In this document: piece by piece, positions 14,504-23,479 of the stretch | Position numbering within the stretch: the stretch's first letter is position 1 | Layout of the letters: each line of letters begins with the position of its first letter | Source of the DNA: Nonomuraea sp. MG754425 | Lineage (GTDB): Bacteria; Actinomycetota; Actinomycetes; Streptosporangiales; Streptosporangiaceae | Length of the DNA: 64,000 nucleotides | Direction: 5' to 3' | Assembly (NCBI RefSeq): GCF_021699195.1 | Contig: NZ_SSXE01000059.1 | Span: 1 to 64,000, forward strand | Notes under the pieces: generated by a model | Told to the model about the DNA's origin: nothing | What the model saw: the letters and a program-made list of their open reading frames with translations, nothing else | Databases searched by the model: none | Made by a program: the position numbers and the translations under genes

Positions 14504-16834
14504 TCACTCACGGGCGCCAAGAGCCTCGGTCGGGTGGGGGCGGAGGGTGAGACGGGCCGGGATGGCCGTCGCGGCCAGCGCCAGAACGATCGTGACCGCG
14601 ACGATCGCCACGTAGGTGAGCGGCGGGACGAAGGGAAGCGGGGTCCGGGTCATGCCGTTGCTGAAGGCGGTCAGGACGGCCAGCGAGATCAGCGTGCCGA
14701 GAGCCACGGCCACCGCGGCGGAGGTGAGCGTCTCGACGCGGAGCATCCGCAGGAGCTGGCGGCGCGTGGTGCCGACCAGGCGGAGCAGGGCCAGCTCCCG
14801 GGAGCGGGCCGCGATCGACATGGCCAGGGTGTTGACCACGGCGATGGCGCAGAAGGCGATGATCAGCCCCATCGCGACGTAGTTGACCTCCGCACCACCG
14901 GTGCCCGCGGCGGCGACCTGGGCGCGGTCGAGCACGGCCACACCGGGCAGGGCCCGCTCCAGCGCGGCGCGCTCGCCGCCGGCCACGAGCACGGTGGGCC
15001 GCGGGTCGTCGACGTGGCCGGCGACCAGAGCGTGGGAAAGCGTCAGGTCGCCGAAGCCGAGGCCGCGCTCATAGAGGGCCGCCACAGTCACGGTGGCGGG
15101 GGTGCCGTCGCCGAGTACCAGGTCGATCCGGTCGCCGACGGCGACGCCGAGCCGGTCGGCCGCGGTGCTGCTGACCGCGGCCGAGTCGTCGCCGAAGCCC
15201 TTCAGCGTCCCGGACACCACGCCCAGGTCGGCGAGGCCGTCCAGCGCGGTGACGGCCTGCGCGCCGTACTTGGTCAGGTCGATGCGCACCGAGGTGCGCA
15301 GGATCTCGGCGGTGGCCGTCACGCCGGGCACCCGGCGCGCGGCGGCGGCGGACGCGCCGGGCGCGAGCACGTGGTCGGCGGTGATCCCGGCGTCCAGCTC
15401 ACGCTGGGCGGCGTGGCCGGTCGTGGTCTGGGAGAACAGGATCGTGCACGTGAGTGCCGTCAGCAGGGTGAGCGGTGTGATCACCGACGCCATCCGGCCG
15501 ACGTCGGCGCGCAGGTTCCGGCGTGCCAGGTAACCGGCGGCTCCGGGCAGCCGCACCGGCAGCGCCGTCACCGCCCGTGCGAGGAGCGGGCCGAGCAGGG
15601 CCACGGACGTCGTCCAGAGCAGGGCCGTGAACATGGTGACGGGGCTCGCGGCGGCCTCGGTGGTCAGGCCGGACAGCACGATCGTCAGCGCCACGCCGCC
15701 CGCCGCGGCGAGCGCACCGGCGGCCAGGCGCGCCCACGGCAGCCGTGTGCCGGGCAGCGCGGCCTCACCCAGCGCCTCGACGGGCCGGATCCGCGCGGTA
15801 CGCCGAGCCGACAGCCGCGCCGCGGCCCAGGCCGCCGCCAGCGTGGCGAGCACCGCCGCCAGCGCGGGGAACGGGCTGACGACCAGCCCGAGGTTCGGGG
15901 GCATGGCGCCCAGGGCGACGAACCTGGACCGCAGCCAGAAACCCAGCAGGATGCCCGCTCCGGAACCGATCACCCCTGCCAGTGCGCTGACCAGGAGCGC
16001 CTCGCCGCCGATGAGCTTCCTGATCTGCCTGGGGGTGGCGGCGACAGCGCGCAGCATGGCCAGCTCGCGCTGGCGCTGCTGGATGGAGAGCGCGAACGTG
16101 CCCACCACGACGAGGATCGCCACCAGCAGGGACGTGCCCGCCAGCGCGCCGCCGAGGCTGATCAGCTTGATCCTGGCGCTCTCCGCGTCGTGGAACTCGA
16201 CCGCGCCGCGCTCGTCACCGGTGTACGTCACGGCTCCCTCGACCCGGACGTCCACCGCGGGGAAGACGCCGATCGCCGACACCATCCCGGGATGGCCCGC
16301 CAGCCGCCGGGCCTCGCCGGGGCTGAAGAAGATCGTGCGCTGGCTGGGCAGGGCCTGGGCGGTGACGCCGACGACGCGGTGGCCGGGGATCTTCGCATCG
16401 GCGTTCGCGGCGTCGACGACCACCTCGCCGTCGGCGCGCGGCGCGCGGCCCCGGGCCAGCGTGAACGGGGTCAGCGCGGCCGACTCCCAGCCGTGCGCGG
16501 TGAAGCCGGCGAAGGGGAAGGTGACCTCGGTGACGACGCCGGTGACGCCGGGCCGCCGTTCGAGCTCGGCGGCGAGGGCGGCGGGGATCCAGCGGTGTTC
16601 CGCCAGTTCCTTGGCCTTGACCTTGCCCTTCTCCTTGGTCTGCCGGACGAACTGGTCACCGGCGACGATCACCGGGGTCCCGGCGTAGCGCTCGGGGGCG
16701 ACGGTGCCGCGCAGGCCCGTCTCCAGGAGCATCCCGCAGGCCGTGACCAGCGCGGCGGCGCACAGCAGGGCCACGAACGAGCCCGCGAAGGCGGCGCGGC
16801 GGTGCCGGAGGGTCTTCCACGCGAAGGAGAACAT
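14504..16834 (-). CDS. FtsX/MacB-type ABC exporter permease
   Basis: This 776-residue membrane protein has an N-terminal transmembrane helix and a large extracytoplasmic domain. A first FtsX core follows (about residues 215-350), then a middle group of helices, a second extracytoplasmic domain, and a second FtsX core at about 650-770. Duplicated FtsX permeases of this kind form antibiotic-peptide or lipid efflux systems with a LolD-like ATPase. The ATG at 16832-16834 shares one base with the ATPase stop. It begins MFSFAWKTLRHRRA, the usual cytoplasmic lead. It is divergently controlled with the response-regulator gene on the far side of the ATPase. Confidence 0.9.
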   Translation of the reverse strand: MFSFAWKTLRHRRAAFAGSFVALLCAAALVTACGMLLETGLRGTVAPERYAGTPVIVAGDQFVRQTKEKGKVKAKELAEHRWIPAALAAELERRPGVTGVVTEVTFPFAGFTAHGWESAALTPFTLARGRAPRADGEVVVDAANADAKIPGHRVVGVTAQALPSQRTIFFSPGEARRLAGHPGMVSAIGVFPAVDVRVEGAVTYTGDERGAVEFHDAESARIKLISLGGALAGTSLLVAILVVVGTFALSIQQRQRELAMLRAVAATPRQIRKLIGGEALLVSALAGVIGSGAGILLGFWLRSRFVALGAMPPNLGLVVSPFPALAAVLATLAAAWAAARLSARRTARIRPVEALGEAALPGTRLPWARLAAGALAAAGGVALTIVLSGLTTEAAASPVTMFTALLWTTSVALLGPLLARAVTALPVRLPGAAGYLARRNLRADVGRMASVITPLTLLTALTCTILFSQTTTGHAAQRELDAGITADHVLAPGASAAAARRVPGVTATAEILRTSVRIDLTKYGAQAVTALDGLADLGVVSGTLKGFGDDSAAVSSTAADRLGVAVGDRIDLVLGDGTPATVTVAALYERGLGFGDLTLSHALVAGHVDDPRPTVLVAGGERAALERALPGVAVLDRAQVAAAGTGGAEVNYVAMGLIIAFCAIAVVNTLAMSIAARSRELALLRLVGTTRRQLLRMLRVETLTSAAVAVALGTLISLAVLTAFSNGMTRTPLPFVPPLTYVAIVAVTIVLALAATAIPARLTLRPHPTEALGARE

Positions 16835-17565
16835 CACTTCCACGCTCCCAGCCGGGTCATCCGCTCGGCGATCCGGTCGGCGGTCGGCGCGGCCATGGAG
16901 TCCACGATGCGGCCGTCGGCCAGGTAGAGGACGGTGTCGGCGTAGGAGGCGGCGACCGGGTCGTGGGTGACCATGACCACGGTCTGGCCGAGCCCGGAGA
17001 CGATCTCGCGCAGCAGCGTGAGCACGTCGCGGGCGGTCATCGTGTCGAGCGCGCCGGTGGGCTCGTCGCCGAACACCACCTGCGGCCGGGTCACCAGCGC
17101 GCGGGCGAGCGCCACCCGCTGCTGCTGGCCGCCGGACAACTGGGCCGGACGGTGGCCGGTACGCCCCTCCAGACCCACCCGGCGCACGATCTCGGCCAGC
17201 CACGCCTGGTCCGCCCGCGCGCCGGCCAGGCGGAGCGGCAGCGTGATGTTCTCCAGCACGGTCAGCGAGGAGACCAGGTTGAACGCCTGGAACACGAAGC
17301 CGACCTGCCGCCTGCGCAGCACGGTCAGCGCGGTCTCGTCCATGCCCGACAGCTCGGTGCCGCCCAGCCGCACCGAACCGGACGTCGGCACGTCGAGCCC
17401 GGCCGCGCAGTGCAGGAACGTACTCTTGCCCGAGCCCGAGGGCCCCATCACCGCGGCGAACGTCCCCTGGGGGATGCCCACCGACACCTCGCGCAGGGCT
17501 GCCACCGCGCCGCTGCCCTTGCCGTACACCTTGCTCACGGCGTCCATCCGCACTACTTCCGTCAT
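16834..17565 (-). CDS. LolD/MacB-type ABC transporter ATPase
   Basis: This 243-residue single-cassette ATPase has Walker A GPSGSGKST, signature LSGGQQQR, Walker B VVFGDEPTGA and the H-loop VTHDP, all intact. It energises the FtsX permease whose start overlaps its stop. The gene is divergent from the response regulator at 17665. The 37-bp shared element at 17609-17645 lies about 44 bp upstream of its ATG. Confidence 0.93.
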   Translation of the reverse strand: MTEVVRMDAVSKVYGKGSGAVAALREVSVGIPQGTFAAVMGPSGSGKSTFLHCAAGLDVPTSGSVRLGGTELSGMDETALTVLRRRQVGFVFQAFNLVSSLTVLENITLPLRLAGARADQAWLAEIVRRVGLEGRTGHRPAQLSGGQQQRVALARALVTRPQVVFGDEPTGALDTMTARDVLTLLREIVSGLGQTVVMVTHDPVAASYADTVLYLADGRIVDSMAAPTADRIAERMTRLGAWK

Positions 17566-17608
17566 GGCGTCAAGCCTGGTCAGTGGCGGGTTCCGGGGCC
17601 AGAGAGCC

Positions 17609-17645
17609 GATCATGAGCTGCGCATGACGTCATCATGATTCGGAC
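17609..17645. promoter_or_regulatory. Shared 37-bp control element, copy 1
   Basis: This stretch between the exporter ATPase and the response-regulator gene aligns without gaps to 21182-21218 at 28 of 37 positions. It contains the perfect palindrome ATGACGTCAT and flanking ATCATGA/TCATGAT arms. It is best explained as a binding site for the adjacent NarL-type regulator, controlling the exporter and the sensor operon together. Confidence 0.6.
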
Positions 17646-17664
17646 AAACTGGTAGACATATCCG

Positions 17665-18273
17665 GTGATCCGCATCCTCCTGGCCGAAGACCAGCACGTC
17701 ATCCGGGGCGCGCTGGTGGCGCTGCTGAACCTCGAACCCGATCTGGAGGTCGTCGTGGCGGTCCAGTCCGGGGACGAGGCCGTGGCCGCCGCCCCGGCGC
17801 ACCGGCCGGACGTCGCCGTGCTCGACATCGACATGCCGGGCACGCTCGACGGCCTCGACGCCGCCGCCGAGATCCGCGCCAGGGTGCCGGGTTGCCGCAC
17901 GCTCATGCTCACCGGGTACGGCAAGCCGGGCCACCTGCGCCGGGCGCTGACCGCCCAGGTGGACGGGTTCGTGCTGAAGACGGCGCCGCCGGAGGAGGTC
18001 ACCGCCGCGATCAGGAAGGTCGTCCAGGGTGAACGCGTCCTCGACCCCTCGCTCGCGGTCACCGCGTGGAACCTGGCCGAGAACCCGCTCACCCCGCGCG
18101 AGGCCGACATCCTGCGCCTGGCCGCCGGCGGCGCGGAGGCGACCGAGATCGCCGGCCGGCTCTTCCTGAGCGCGGGCACCGTCCGCAACTATCTCACCAC
18201 GATCGTCGCCAAGCTCAACGCGCGCAACCGCACCGACGCCGCCCGCATCGCCACCGAGGCGGGCTGGATCTAG
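17665..18273 (+). CDS. NarL/LuxR-type response regulator
   Basis: This 202-residue protein has a receiver domain with the acidic pocket AEDQ, phospho-acceptor Asp54 in VLDIDMPG, and Lys about 105 in VLKTAPP. A LuxR-type helix-turn-helix follows at about 135-198 (LTPREADILRLAA, LSAGTVRNYLTTI). The GTG start lies 6 bp after a TAGACA box at 17653-17658, so translation may be leaderless; no ribosome-binding site is visible. It converges on the histidine kinase gene, from which it is separated by the 14-bp tandem array. Confidence 0.9.
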   Translation: MIRILLAEDQHVIRGALVALLNLEPDLEVVVAVQSGDEAVAAAPAHRPDVAVLDIDMPGTLDGLDAAAEIRARVPGCRTLMLTGYGKPGHLRRALTAQVDGFVLKTAPPEEVTAAIRKVVQGERVLDPSLAVTAWNLAENPLTPREADILRLAAGGAEATEIAGRLFLSAGTVRNYLTTIVAKLNARNRTDAARIATEAGWI

Positions 18274-18280
18274 GCGCGCC

Positions 18281-18376
18281 GGATCAGGCGGGCCGGATCA
18301 GGCGGGCCGGATCAGGCGGGCCGGATCAGGCGGGCCGGATCAGGCGGGCCGGATCAGGCGGGCCGGATCAGGCGGG
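18281..18376. repeat. 14-bp tandem repeat array between convergent genes
   Basis: Six perfect copies of GGATCAGGCGGGCC plus a 12-bp seventh run head to tail from 18281 to 18376. The array starts 8 bp after the response-regulator stop and forms the last 12 codons of the kinase frame, supplying its stop at 18340-18342. Because 14 is not a multiple of 3, each copy shifts the frame. Confidence 0.9.
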
Positions 18377-20223
18377 CGGACCGGTTTGTCCTGCGCGCCG
18401 TCGTTGCGCACGGTCAGCCGTACCTCGCCGTCCCGCTCGGACGTGCTGATCGTGCAGTGGCGTGCGGAGCTGTGCCGCAGCACGTTGGTGACCGCCTCAC
18501 GCAGCACGACGCCGAGCGCGGTCTCCACCTCGGCGCCGAGCGTGCCGTGGCCGAGTTCCACCGAGGCGTCGATGCCCGCCGCCGTCAGCACCGAGCGCGC
18601 CGAGTCCGCCTCGCCCGCCAGCGACAGCGTCCCGCGCTCGCCGGAGACGGTCCGCAGGTCGGTCATGGCCTGTTCGGTCATGGCCAGCACGTCGTCCAGT
18701 TCCGCCCGCGCGAGGTCCGGTTCGAGCCGCCGGGCCAGCTCACTCTTGAGCAGGATGGCCGCCAGCGTGTGCCCGAGCAGGTCGTGCAGGTCACGCGCGG
18801 CGCGCAGCCGCTCCACGACCACCACCGAGCGGGCCAGCCCGTCCCTGGCCGCGCTCAGTTCCCGGTCCAGCCGCGCGAGCGTGACCAGGCCGTAGACGAC
18901 CAGCCCGGTCACGAGCGTGCTCACCGTGTAGTTCACCGCCAGCGGGTACGGCAGGCCGATCAGCACGCCGGCGACCGCCACCACCGCCATGAGCGCGGCC
19001 ACCAGCGGCACCGCCACCCTGAGCCGCAGGGCGAGCAGGATCGGCCCGGCGAGGAATCCGGTCGTCCCGAGCCAGGCTTCCCCGAACACGGGGATGGGGG
19101 CGAGCGCCAGCACGGCCAGGACCGCCAGCGCGGGCATCCGGCGGCCCTCGATCGAGCGCAGGTGGATGACGACGATGACGAGCAGCAGGGGCGCCGGCCA
19201 CCACGACCCGGCCAGCAGCAGCCCCTTGACCGAGAACCCGATCAGGACCGCCGCCAGCAGCGCCGTGGACAGCCTGGTGGAGGGGGCGGGCGCGGCCGGC
19301 AGCCTGGTGGCGGGCAGCGTGACCTCGACGACGACATGCGCGGAGGCGTCGATGCCGGTGGTGAGCGTGCCGCCGGCCGCCGCCACCTGCTCAGGGAGGT
19401 CGGCCAGGGACTCGTCGGCGGCGCTGCGGCTGCCGTCGTGGGAGATGCTCAGCCGTACGGTGTCGTCGTCCGTGACGGTCTCGATCACGCAGCGGGTGGC
19501 GGCGCGCCGCCGGACGATCTCCGTCACGGCCTCGCGCAGTACGGCGGCCAGCAGCGCGCCGGCCGGGCCGAGCGGCTCCGCGTGCCGCATCCGCACCTCG
19601 GTGGCGACCCCGGCGGCGACCAGCATGGCCTTGGCGGTGGTGAGTTCGGGGCCAAGTGACATCGCGCGGTAGCCGGTCGCCGCGGCCCTGGCCGCGCTCA
19701 GCGACCGCCGGGCCGTCTCCACGTCAGGCGTGCCGGCGCGGGCGCTGGTCGCGATCGTGTCGAGCGCGCTGCCCAGGCTCTTGCTGAGTTCGGCGGCGAT
19801 GCGCAGCCGCTCCTCGGCCGCCGCGGTCATCGCCAGCGACAGCCGGGCCGCGGTCACCTCCTCGATCCGGTCCACCATCGTGGCCAGGCCGTAGATGACC
19901 AGGGTGACCAGGACCATGCTGATCACCGGGTCGGCCGGCCCCAGCAGCACCGCGCTGCCCGCGACCGCCGGCGCCAGCGGCCACAGCCGGGTCAGCAGCA
20001 GCGACCCGGCGACGAAGCCGAGGATGCCGACCGAGGAGCCGAACGCGAACACCGAGCCGTAGGCCGCGGCGGCCTGCAGCGCGATCAGCCACCAGGAGCG
20101 GCGTCGCGCGAACAGCACCTGCAAGCCGAGTACCACGAGGGCCAGGGGCGACCCGGCAATCGCATAGACGCCGGCGAACGCGACCAGCACCAGAAGGAAA
20201 ATCCCCTTTGCCCATATTTGCAC
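18340..20223 (-). CDS. Tandem sensor histidine kinase, C-terminally truncated
   Basis: This 627-residue protein is two kinase modules in series. The first has hydrophobic helices, then RIAAELSKSLG where the phospho-acceptor His should be, and a degenerate ATPase domain. The second has more helices (about 320-430), then RDLHDLLGH with the acceptor His near residue 480, and an N-box VLREAVTNVLRHS. After TVRNDG the ATPase domain stops: the G2 box (usually GxGLxGL) and the following roughly 50 residues are missing, replaced by PDPARLIRPA encoded in the 14-bp array. So one half lacks the His and the other lacks part of the ATP lid. It starts at a GTG (20221-20223) 9 bp after the upstream membrane protein stop. 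Whether it still phosphorylates its regulator is uncertain. Confidence 0.82.
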   Translation of the reverse strand: MQIWAKGIFLLVLVAFAGVYAIAGSPLALVVLGLQVLFARRRSWWLIALQAAAAYGSVFAFGSSVGILGFVAGSLLLTRLWPLAPAVAGSAVLLGPADPVISMVLVTLVIYGLATMVDRIEEVTAARLSLAMTAAAEERLRIAAELSKSLGSALDTIATSARAGTPDVETARRSLSAARAAATGYRAMSLGPELTTAKAMLVAAGVATEVRMRHAEPLGPAGALLAAVLREAVTEIVRRRAATRCVIETVTDDDTVRLSISHDGSRSAADESLADLPEQVAAAGGTLTTGIDASAHVVVEVTLPATRLPAAPAPSTRLSTALLAAVLIGFSVKGLLLAGSWWPAPLLLVIVVIHLRSIEGRRMPALAVLAVLALAPIPVFGEAWLGTTGFLAGPILLALRLRVAVPLVAALMAVVAVAGVLIGLPYPLAVNYTVSTLVTGLVVYGLVTLARLDRELSAARDGLARSVVVVERLRAARDLHDLLGHTLAAILLKSELARRLEPDLARAELDDVLAMTEQAMTDLRTVSGERGTLSLAGEADSARSVLTAAGIDASVELGHGTLGAEVETALGVVLREAVTNVLRHSSARHCTISTSERDGEVRLTVRNDGAQDKPVRPPDPARLIRPA

Positions 20224-20232
20224 CCATGAAGC

Positions 20233-21117
20233 CTACGATCGCCGCAGGGCCACCACGGCAACCGCCACCGCCGCCACCAGCCCACCGGCGACGAGCAGGG
20301 TCGTGCCGTCGGGATGGACCAGCGCCTGGCCGCGCTGCGCCTGCCAGAGCAGCAGCCCGGTGAGACCGGCGTACCCGAGCGCCGCCACGATCACCTGCGG
20401 AACGCGGCGGACCCAGAGCGCGACCAGCGGCAGCACCTGCAGCGCGTGCAGCCCGACGAAGTGCGCCACCCGCAGGTCGCCCGCGCCGGTCGACCAGCCC
20501 GTCAGCGGCATCCCGGCCCCTCCGTCGGCCGCGCCGACCGTGTGCGCGCCGATCGTGGCCAGTTCGAGGCCACCGGCCAGCGCGTGCGCCTGCTCGACGG
20601 TCGGCGCGGTCATCAGGTAGCCGACCGACATCCCCGCCAGCGAGATGGCCACCCCCAGCGGGATCGCCCAGGCCATCGCCCGGTCCACGCGCCGCTGCAC
20701 GGTCAGGAAGATCCCCAGCGCGAGCGTCAGCGCCCAGCCCACGTAGGCGGCCCCGCCCATCAGCATGAACACGGACTCGTCCAGCGCGGTGCCGACGTTG
20801 AAATGGCTGCGTACGCCCCGCACCGCCTGGAAGGTGATGGCCGAGATCTCCGGCAGGACGAACCCGATCACCGCGACCGTGCCCAGCCACCACAACGTCC
20901 GCCGCCACCGCCGCACCTGGCCGATCATCCAGGAGAGCGTGATCGCGTACAGGCCGAAGGAGGCCGCGAACTTGAGCGGCTTGAGCCACACTCCTTCGCC
21001 CAGCACGGTCCGTTCGTCGGCCACCAGGCCGATCCCGCTCACCACCACGAGCACCGCCATGGCCAGCGCACATCCGGTGAGCGGGCCGTGCCATGTCCTC
21101 TGTCGCGGGGCAACCAT
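20233..21117 (-). CDS. Polytopic membrane protein of unknown function
   Basis: This 294-residue protein has about eight hydrophobic helices. I do not recognise a named family. AAGGAGAC lies 4 bp before the ATG, and the stop is 9 bp before the kinase start, so it forms an operon with the kinase. Loop features include LGEGVWLKPLKFAASFG and VRGVRSHFNVGTALDE, the latter possibly a conserved extracytoplasmic or membrane-edge motif. It could be an accessory sensor or a resistance protein for the two-component system. Its control region holds copy 2 of the shared 37-bp element. Confidence 0.75.
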   Translation of the reverse strand: MVAPRQRTWHGPLTGCALAMAVLVVVSGIGLVADERTVLGEGVWLKPLKFAASFGLYAITLSWMIGQVRRWRRTLWWLGTVAVIGFVLPEISAITFQAVRGVRSHFNVGTALDESVFMLMGGAAYVGWALTLALGIFLTVQRRVDRAMAWAIPLGVAISLAGMSVGYLMTAPTVEQAHALAGGLELATIGAHTVGAADGGAGMPLTGWSTGAGDLRVAHFVGLHALQVLPLVALWVRRVPQVIVAALGYAGLTGLLLWQAQRGQALVHPDGTTLLVAGGLVAAVAVAVVALRRS

Positions 21118-21181
21118 GATGTCTCCTTCAGATCGACTGGAGACAACCTTGCTGGCCTGGCCTTTCGCGAACCAGTGAGGT

Positions 21182-21218
21182 GATCATCGGCTCGGCGTGA
21201 TCTCATCACGAATCGGAC
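21182..21218. promoter_or_regulatory. Shared 37-bp control element, copy 2
   Basis: This lies 65 bp upstream of the membrane-protein/kinase operon. It matches 17609-17645 at 28 of 37 bases and contains the dyad CGTGAT-CTC-ATCACG (21196-21210). No other gene start is near it. Confidence 0.6.
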
Positions 21219-21239
21219 GGATCCTGATCCGTACCCGGC

Positions 21240-22256
21240 TTACCCCGTGAGATCGCTCTTGTAGAAGACGGTCGCCCGGAACTGGACCGGGCTGCCGCTG
21301 ACCTTGCTGGAGAAGCCGAACGCGAGCCGCGGGCCGTCCGGCGAGCGCCAGATCGCCATCCCCTGAGGTTCGCGACCGGGCAGCGACTCGCCCGCCCTCG
21401 TCCGGTACACCTGCTCGACCGCGCCGCCGGCCTTGTTCATGTCGAGCCGGACCAGGTAGGACGGCTTGGCCGGGTCCGTGGGCTGCGCGGGCGGGCCGCC
21501 GTAGGAGAGGTAGGCGTACTGGCCGTAGGAGGTCACGCCCTGGAAGTGGTCGGATTCGGCGAGGCCGAGCTGGGCGTTGGTCGGCAGGGCGCGCTTGGCG
21601 AGGATGGGAGTGGTGTCGCTGATGCCGTTGTCGATGACGGCGGACAGGTCGAACAGCGCGAGGCGCCACGGGCTCGTCGTCCCCATGTACCGGACGAGCA
21701 GCCGGTTGGTGTAGGGGTCGATCGACGGCCTCGGACAGTCACGGAAGTCGGACAGGCCGATCGGGAACCTCCAGACCCCCGCGTCCTTGGCGTAGTCGAG
21801 CACGCCCCCGTCGCTGTACCTGATGCGGCAGATCGTGTGGCTGTTCGGGGCCGTGCCGGGGGACAGACTCCGCCAGTCGCCCGCGAGCCACACGTACGGC
21901 GATCCGGACGTGTTCGGCTGGATCGCCATCGACGACCCGTGGTCGAACCCGTGCAGCGCCATCGCCCCCAGCACCTTGCCCGTCAGGTCGGTCCTGGTCA
22001 CCCAGAGGTCGCCGGTCGTGCTGCCGACCTTGGTCTGCACGAAGTAGATGTGCCCGTGGACGTGGTCGAAGGCGAAGGACTGCATGGCCCAGTAGGGCTG
22101 GTGCAGGGTGGCCCGCACCACGGGATCGCCGCCGGCCCCCTCGAACACGAAACGCTGCGACGGCGGGACGGACGCGGCCGCCGGCCCGGCCGCGAACAGG
22201 CCGGCGGCGCCGGCCGCCATCCCCGTACCGGTTCGAAGGAGCATACGACGACTCAT
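21240..22256 (-). CDS. Tat-type secreted protein, TagC-annotated family
   Basis: This 338-residue protein has an N-terminus MSRRMLLR followed by a hydrophobic stretch ending AAGPAAA, which looks like a Sec or Tat export signal with an imperfect twin-Arg motif. The body (QPYWAMQSFAFDHVHGHIYFVQ, repeated G-Y-L-S strands) resembles actinomycete secreted proteins annotated as teichoic-acid biosynthesis protein C, probably beta-propeller folds. The catalytic function is unproven. GGAG lies 9 bp before the ATG at 22254-22256. It is followed by an ACGGATC/GATCCGT hairpin at 21217-21232. It may be co-transcribed with the secreted gene 103 bp upstream. Confidence 0.7.
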   Translation of the reverse strand: MSRRMLLRTGTGMAAGAAGLFAAGPAAASVPPSQRFVFEGAGGDPVVRATLHQPYWAMQSFAFDHVHGHIYFVQTKVGSTTGDLWVTRTDLTGKVLGAMALHGFDHGSSMAIQPNTSGSPYVWLAGDWRSLSPGTAPNSHTICRIRYSDGGVLDYAKDAGVWRFPIGLSDFRDCPRPSIDPYTNRLLVRYMGTTSPWRLALFDLSAVIDNGISDTTPILAKRALPTNAQLGLAESDHFQGVTSYGQYAYLSYGGPPAQPTDPAKPSYLVRLDMNKAGGAVEQVYRTRAGESLPGREPQGMAIWRSPDGPRLAFGFSSKVSGSPVQFRATVFYKSDLTG

Positions 22257-22359
22257 GGCGGACGCTCCGCCGATGGGGGTACTCTCACGCACGCGCATCA
22301 CCCTGCCGATCGTTCGACTCATGAAGTCGATCACGATAGCCGATGGGTTCCGGCGTGCC

Positions 22360-23361
22360 TCACGCCCACTCGGTGACGCGGAACACCGAGAGCATGTCAT
22401 TGCGCCGGGGGTCGGCCACGTCCGTGTACGGGTAGAAGGACGCCTCGACGCCGACCCAGCCGCGCCACCTGCCCTGGTCGTCGATGATCTGCAGCAGCGG
22501 GTAGACGTGGGAGTTGCCCTTGTAGCACTGGCTGCCCTTCGCCAGGCAGGTGCACCAGTGCCAGTGGGTGTCCCGGCGGTCCTTGTTGGTGATCTGCTGG
22601 ACGAAGGTCTGCAGGCTGCGATCCTTGTCGTACGGCGCCGCACACGCGCAGTTGTCCGTCGCCTGGGTCTTGAACGCCATGCACCAGGTGGTCGTCGTGC
22701 ACTGGATGTAGCGGCTCATGTCCCAGGCCCTGTCGACGTAGTCGACGGAGCCTTTGACGGCCCGGTGGTACGTCATGGTCAGCGGCGCCTGGTGCGCGCG
22801 TACCGTCTGCATCGGCCGCCGGACCGCGAGCCCGGCGTTGCTCCCGTACCCGTAGCCGTGCGTGAACTTGGGCGAGTACTTGAACGTCAGCCGCGTGTAC
22901 GTGGTGTCGGGCGCGGTGTCGACCCACCATTCCTCGCTGCGCCACGTGCTCTGGTCCCACGCGATGTTGACGTACTGGCGCCCGCCGGTGGAGTACAGGG
23001 AGAAGGACCCGGTTCTGACCTCCGGCGCGGGCGACAGGAACCCGCCTGCCGTCTTGATCTCGCACGCCCGCACGGTGGTGCTCGTGCCGGAGCATCGGCC
23101 GCCCGGAACGGTTCCGGTCCCGACGCGGGCGACGGGTTTGCTCTGGCTCCACGCCCAGGTGTCGCTGCGCACCTTGCCGGTGCCCGAGAACGTGTACGTG
23201 CCCAGGCGTACCCAGTTCCCGCCGGACTGCTCCTGCAACGACCCGAAGGAGACGACGTGGTTCGCCTTGCCACCTGGCAGGGCGGCGGCGGTCACCGGGC
23301 TCGCCGACCCGACCAGCCCTGCCACCATGAGCAGCACACATGCGGCGGAACGCAGGCGCAT
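22360..23361 (-). CDS. Cys-rich secreted protein of unknown family
   Basis: This 333-residue protein has a clear signal peptide (MRLRSAACVLLMVAGLVG, cleavage after an AxA near residue 26) and a mature part rich in Trp, Tyr and Cys. The Cys residues cluster in pairs (CTTTTWC, CACAAPYD, CTCLAKGSQC), suggesting several disulfides, and a C-terminal strand region ends FRVTEWA. I do not recognise a catalytic motif or a named family. The ATG at 23359-23361 is preceded by AAAGGAG at ideal spacing; an upstream in-frame GTG is less likely. A small extracellular binding or structural role is possible but not shown. Confidence 0.7.
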   Translation of the reverse strand: MRLRSAACVLLMVAGLVGSASPVTAAALPGGKANHVVSFGSLQEQSGGNWVRLGTYTFSGTGKVRSDTWAWSQSKPVARVGTGTVPGGRCSGTSTTVRACEIKTAGGFLSPAPEVRTGSFSLYSTGGRQYVNIAWDQSTWRSEEWWVDTAPDTTYTRLTFKYSPKFTHGYGYGSNAGLAVRRPMQTVRAHQAPLTMTYHRAVKGSVDYVDRAWDMSRYIQCTTTTWCMAFKTQATDNCACAAPYDKDRSLQTFVQQITNKDRRDTHWHWCTCLAKGSQCYKGNSHVYPLLQIIDDQGRWRGWVGVEASFYPYTDVADPRRNDMLSVFRVTEWA

Positions 23362-23479
23362 CCGCACTCCTTTCACGACGGGCAGCCCACCCCTTGCAGA
23401 CGCGCGGGAGTGGCCTGAGGAGGAGCCGAACGTATAGCAGCGCGGTATGGAGGCGGTATACGCCCACCGGGCGGCCCGG

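Noticed and set aside
14534..16927. Plus-strand open frame of nearly 800 codons opposite the FtsX permease
   Set aside because: Shadow of the permease gene: low-complexity Arg/Gly/Gln-rich product and no family features.
18281..18376. CRISPR-like array
   Set aside because: Units are 14 bp and directly adjacent, with no spacers and no cas genes. It is a simple tandem repeat.
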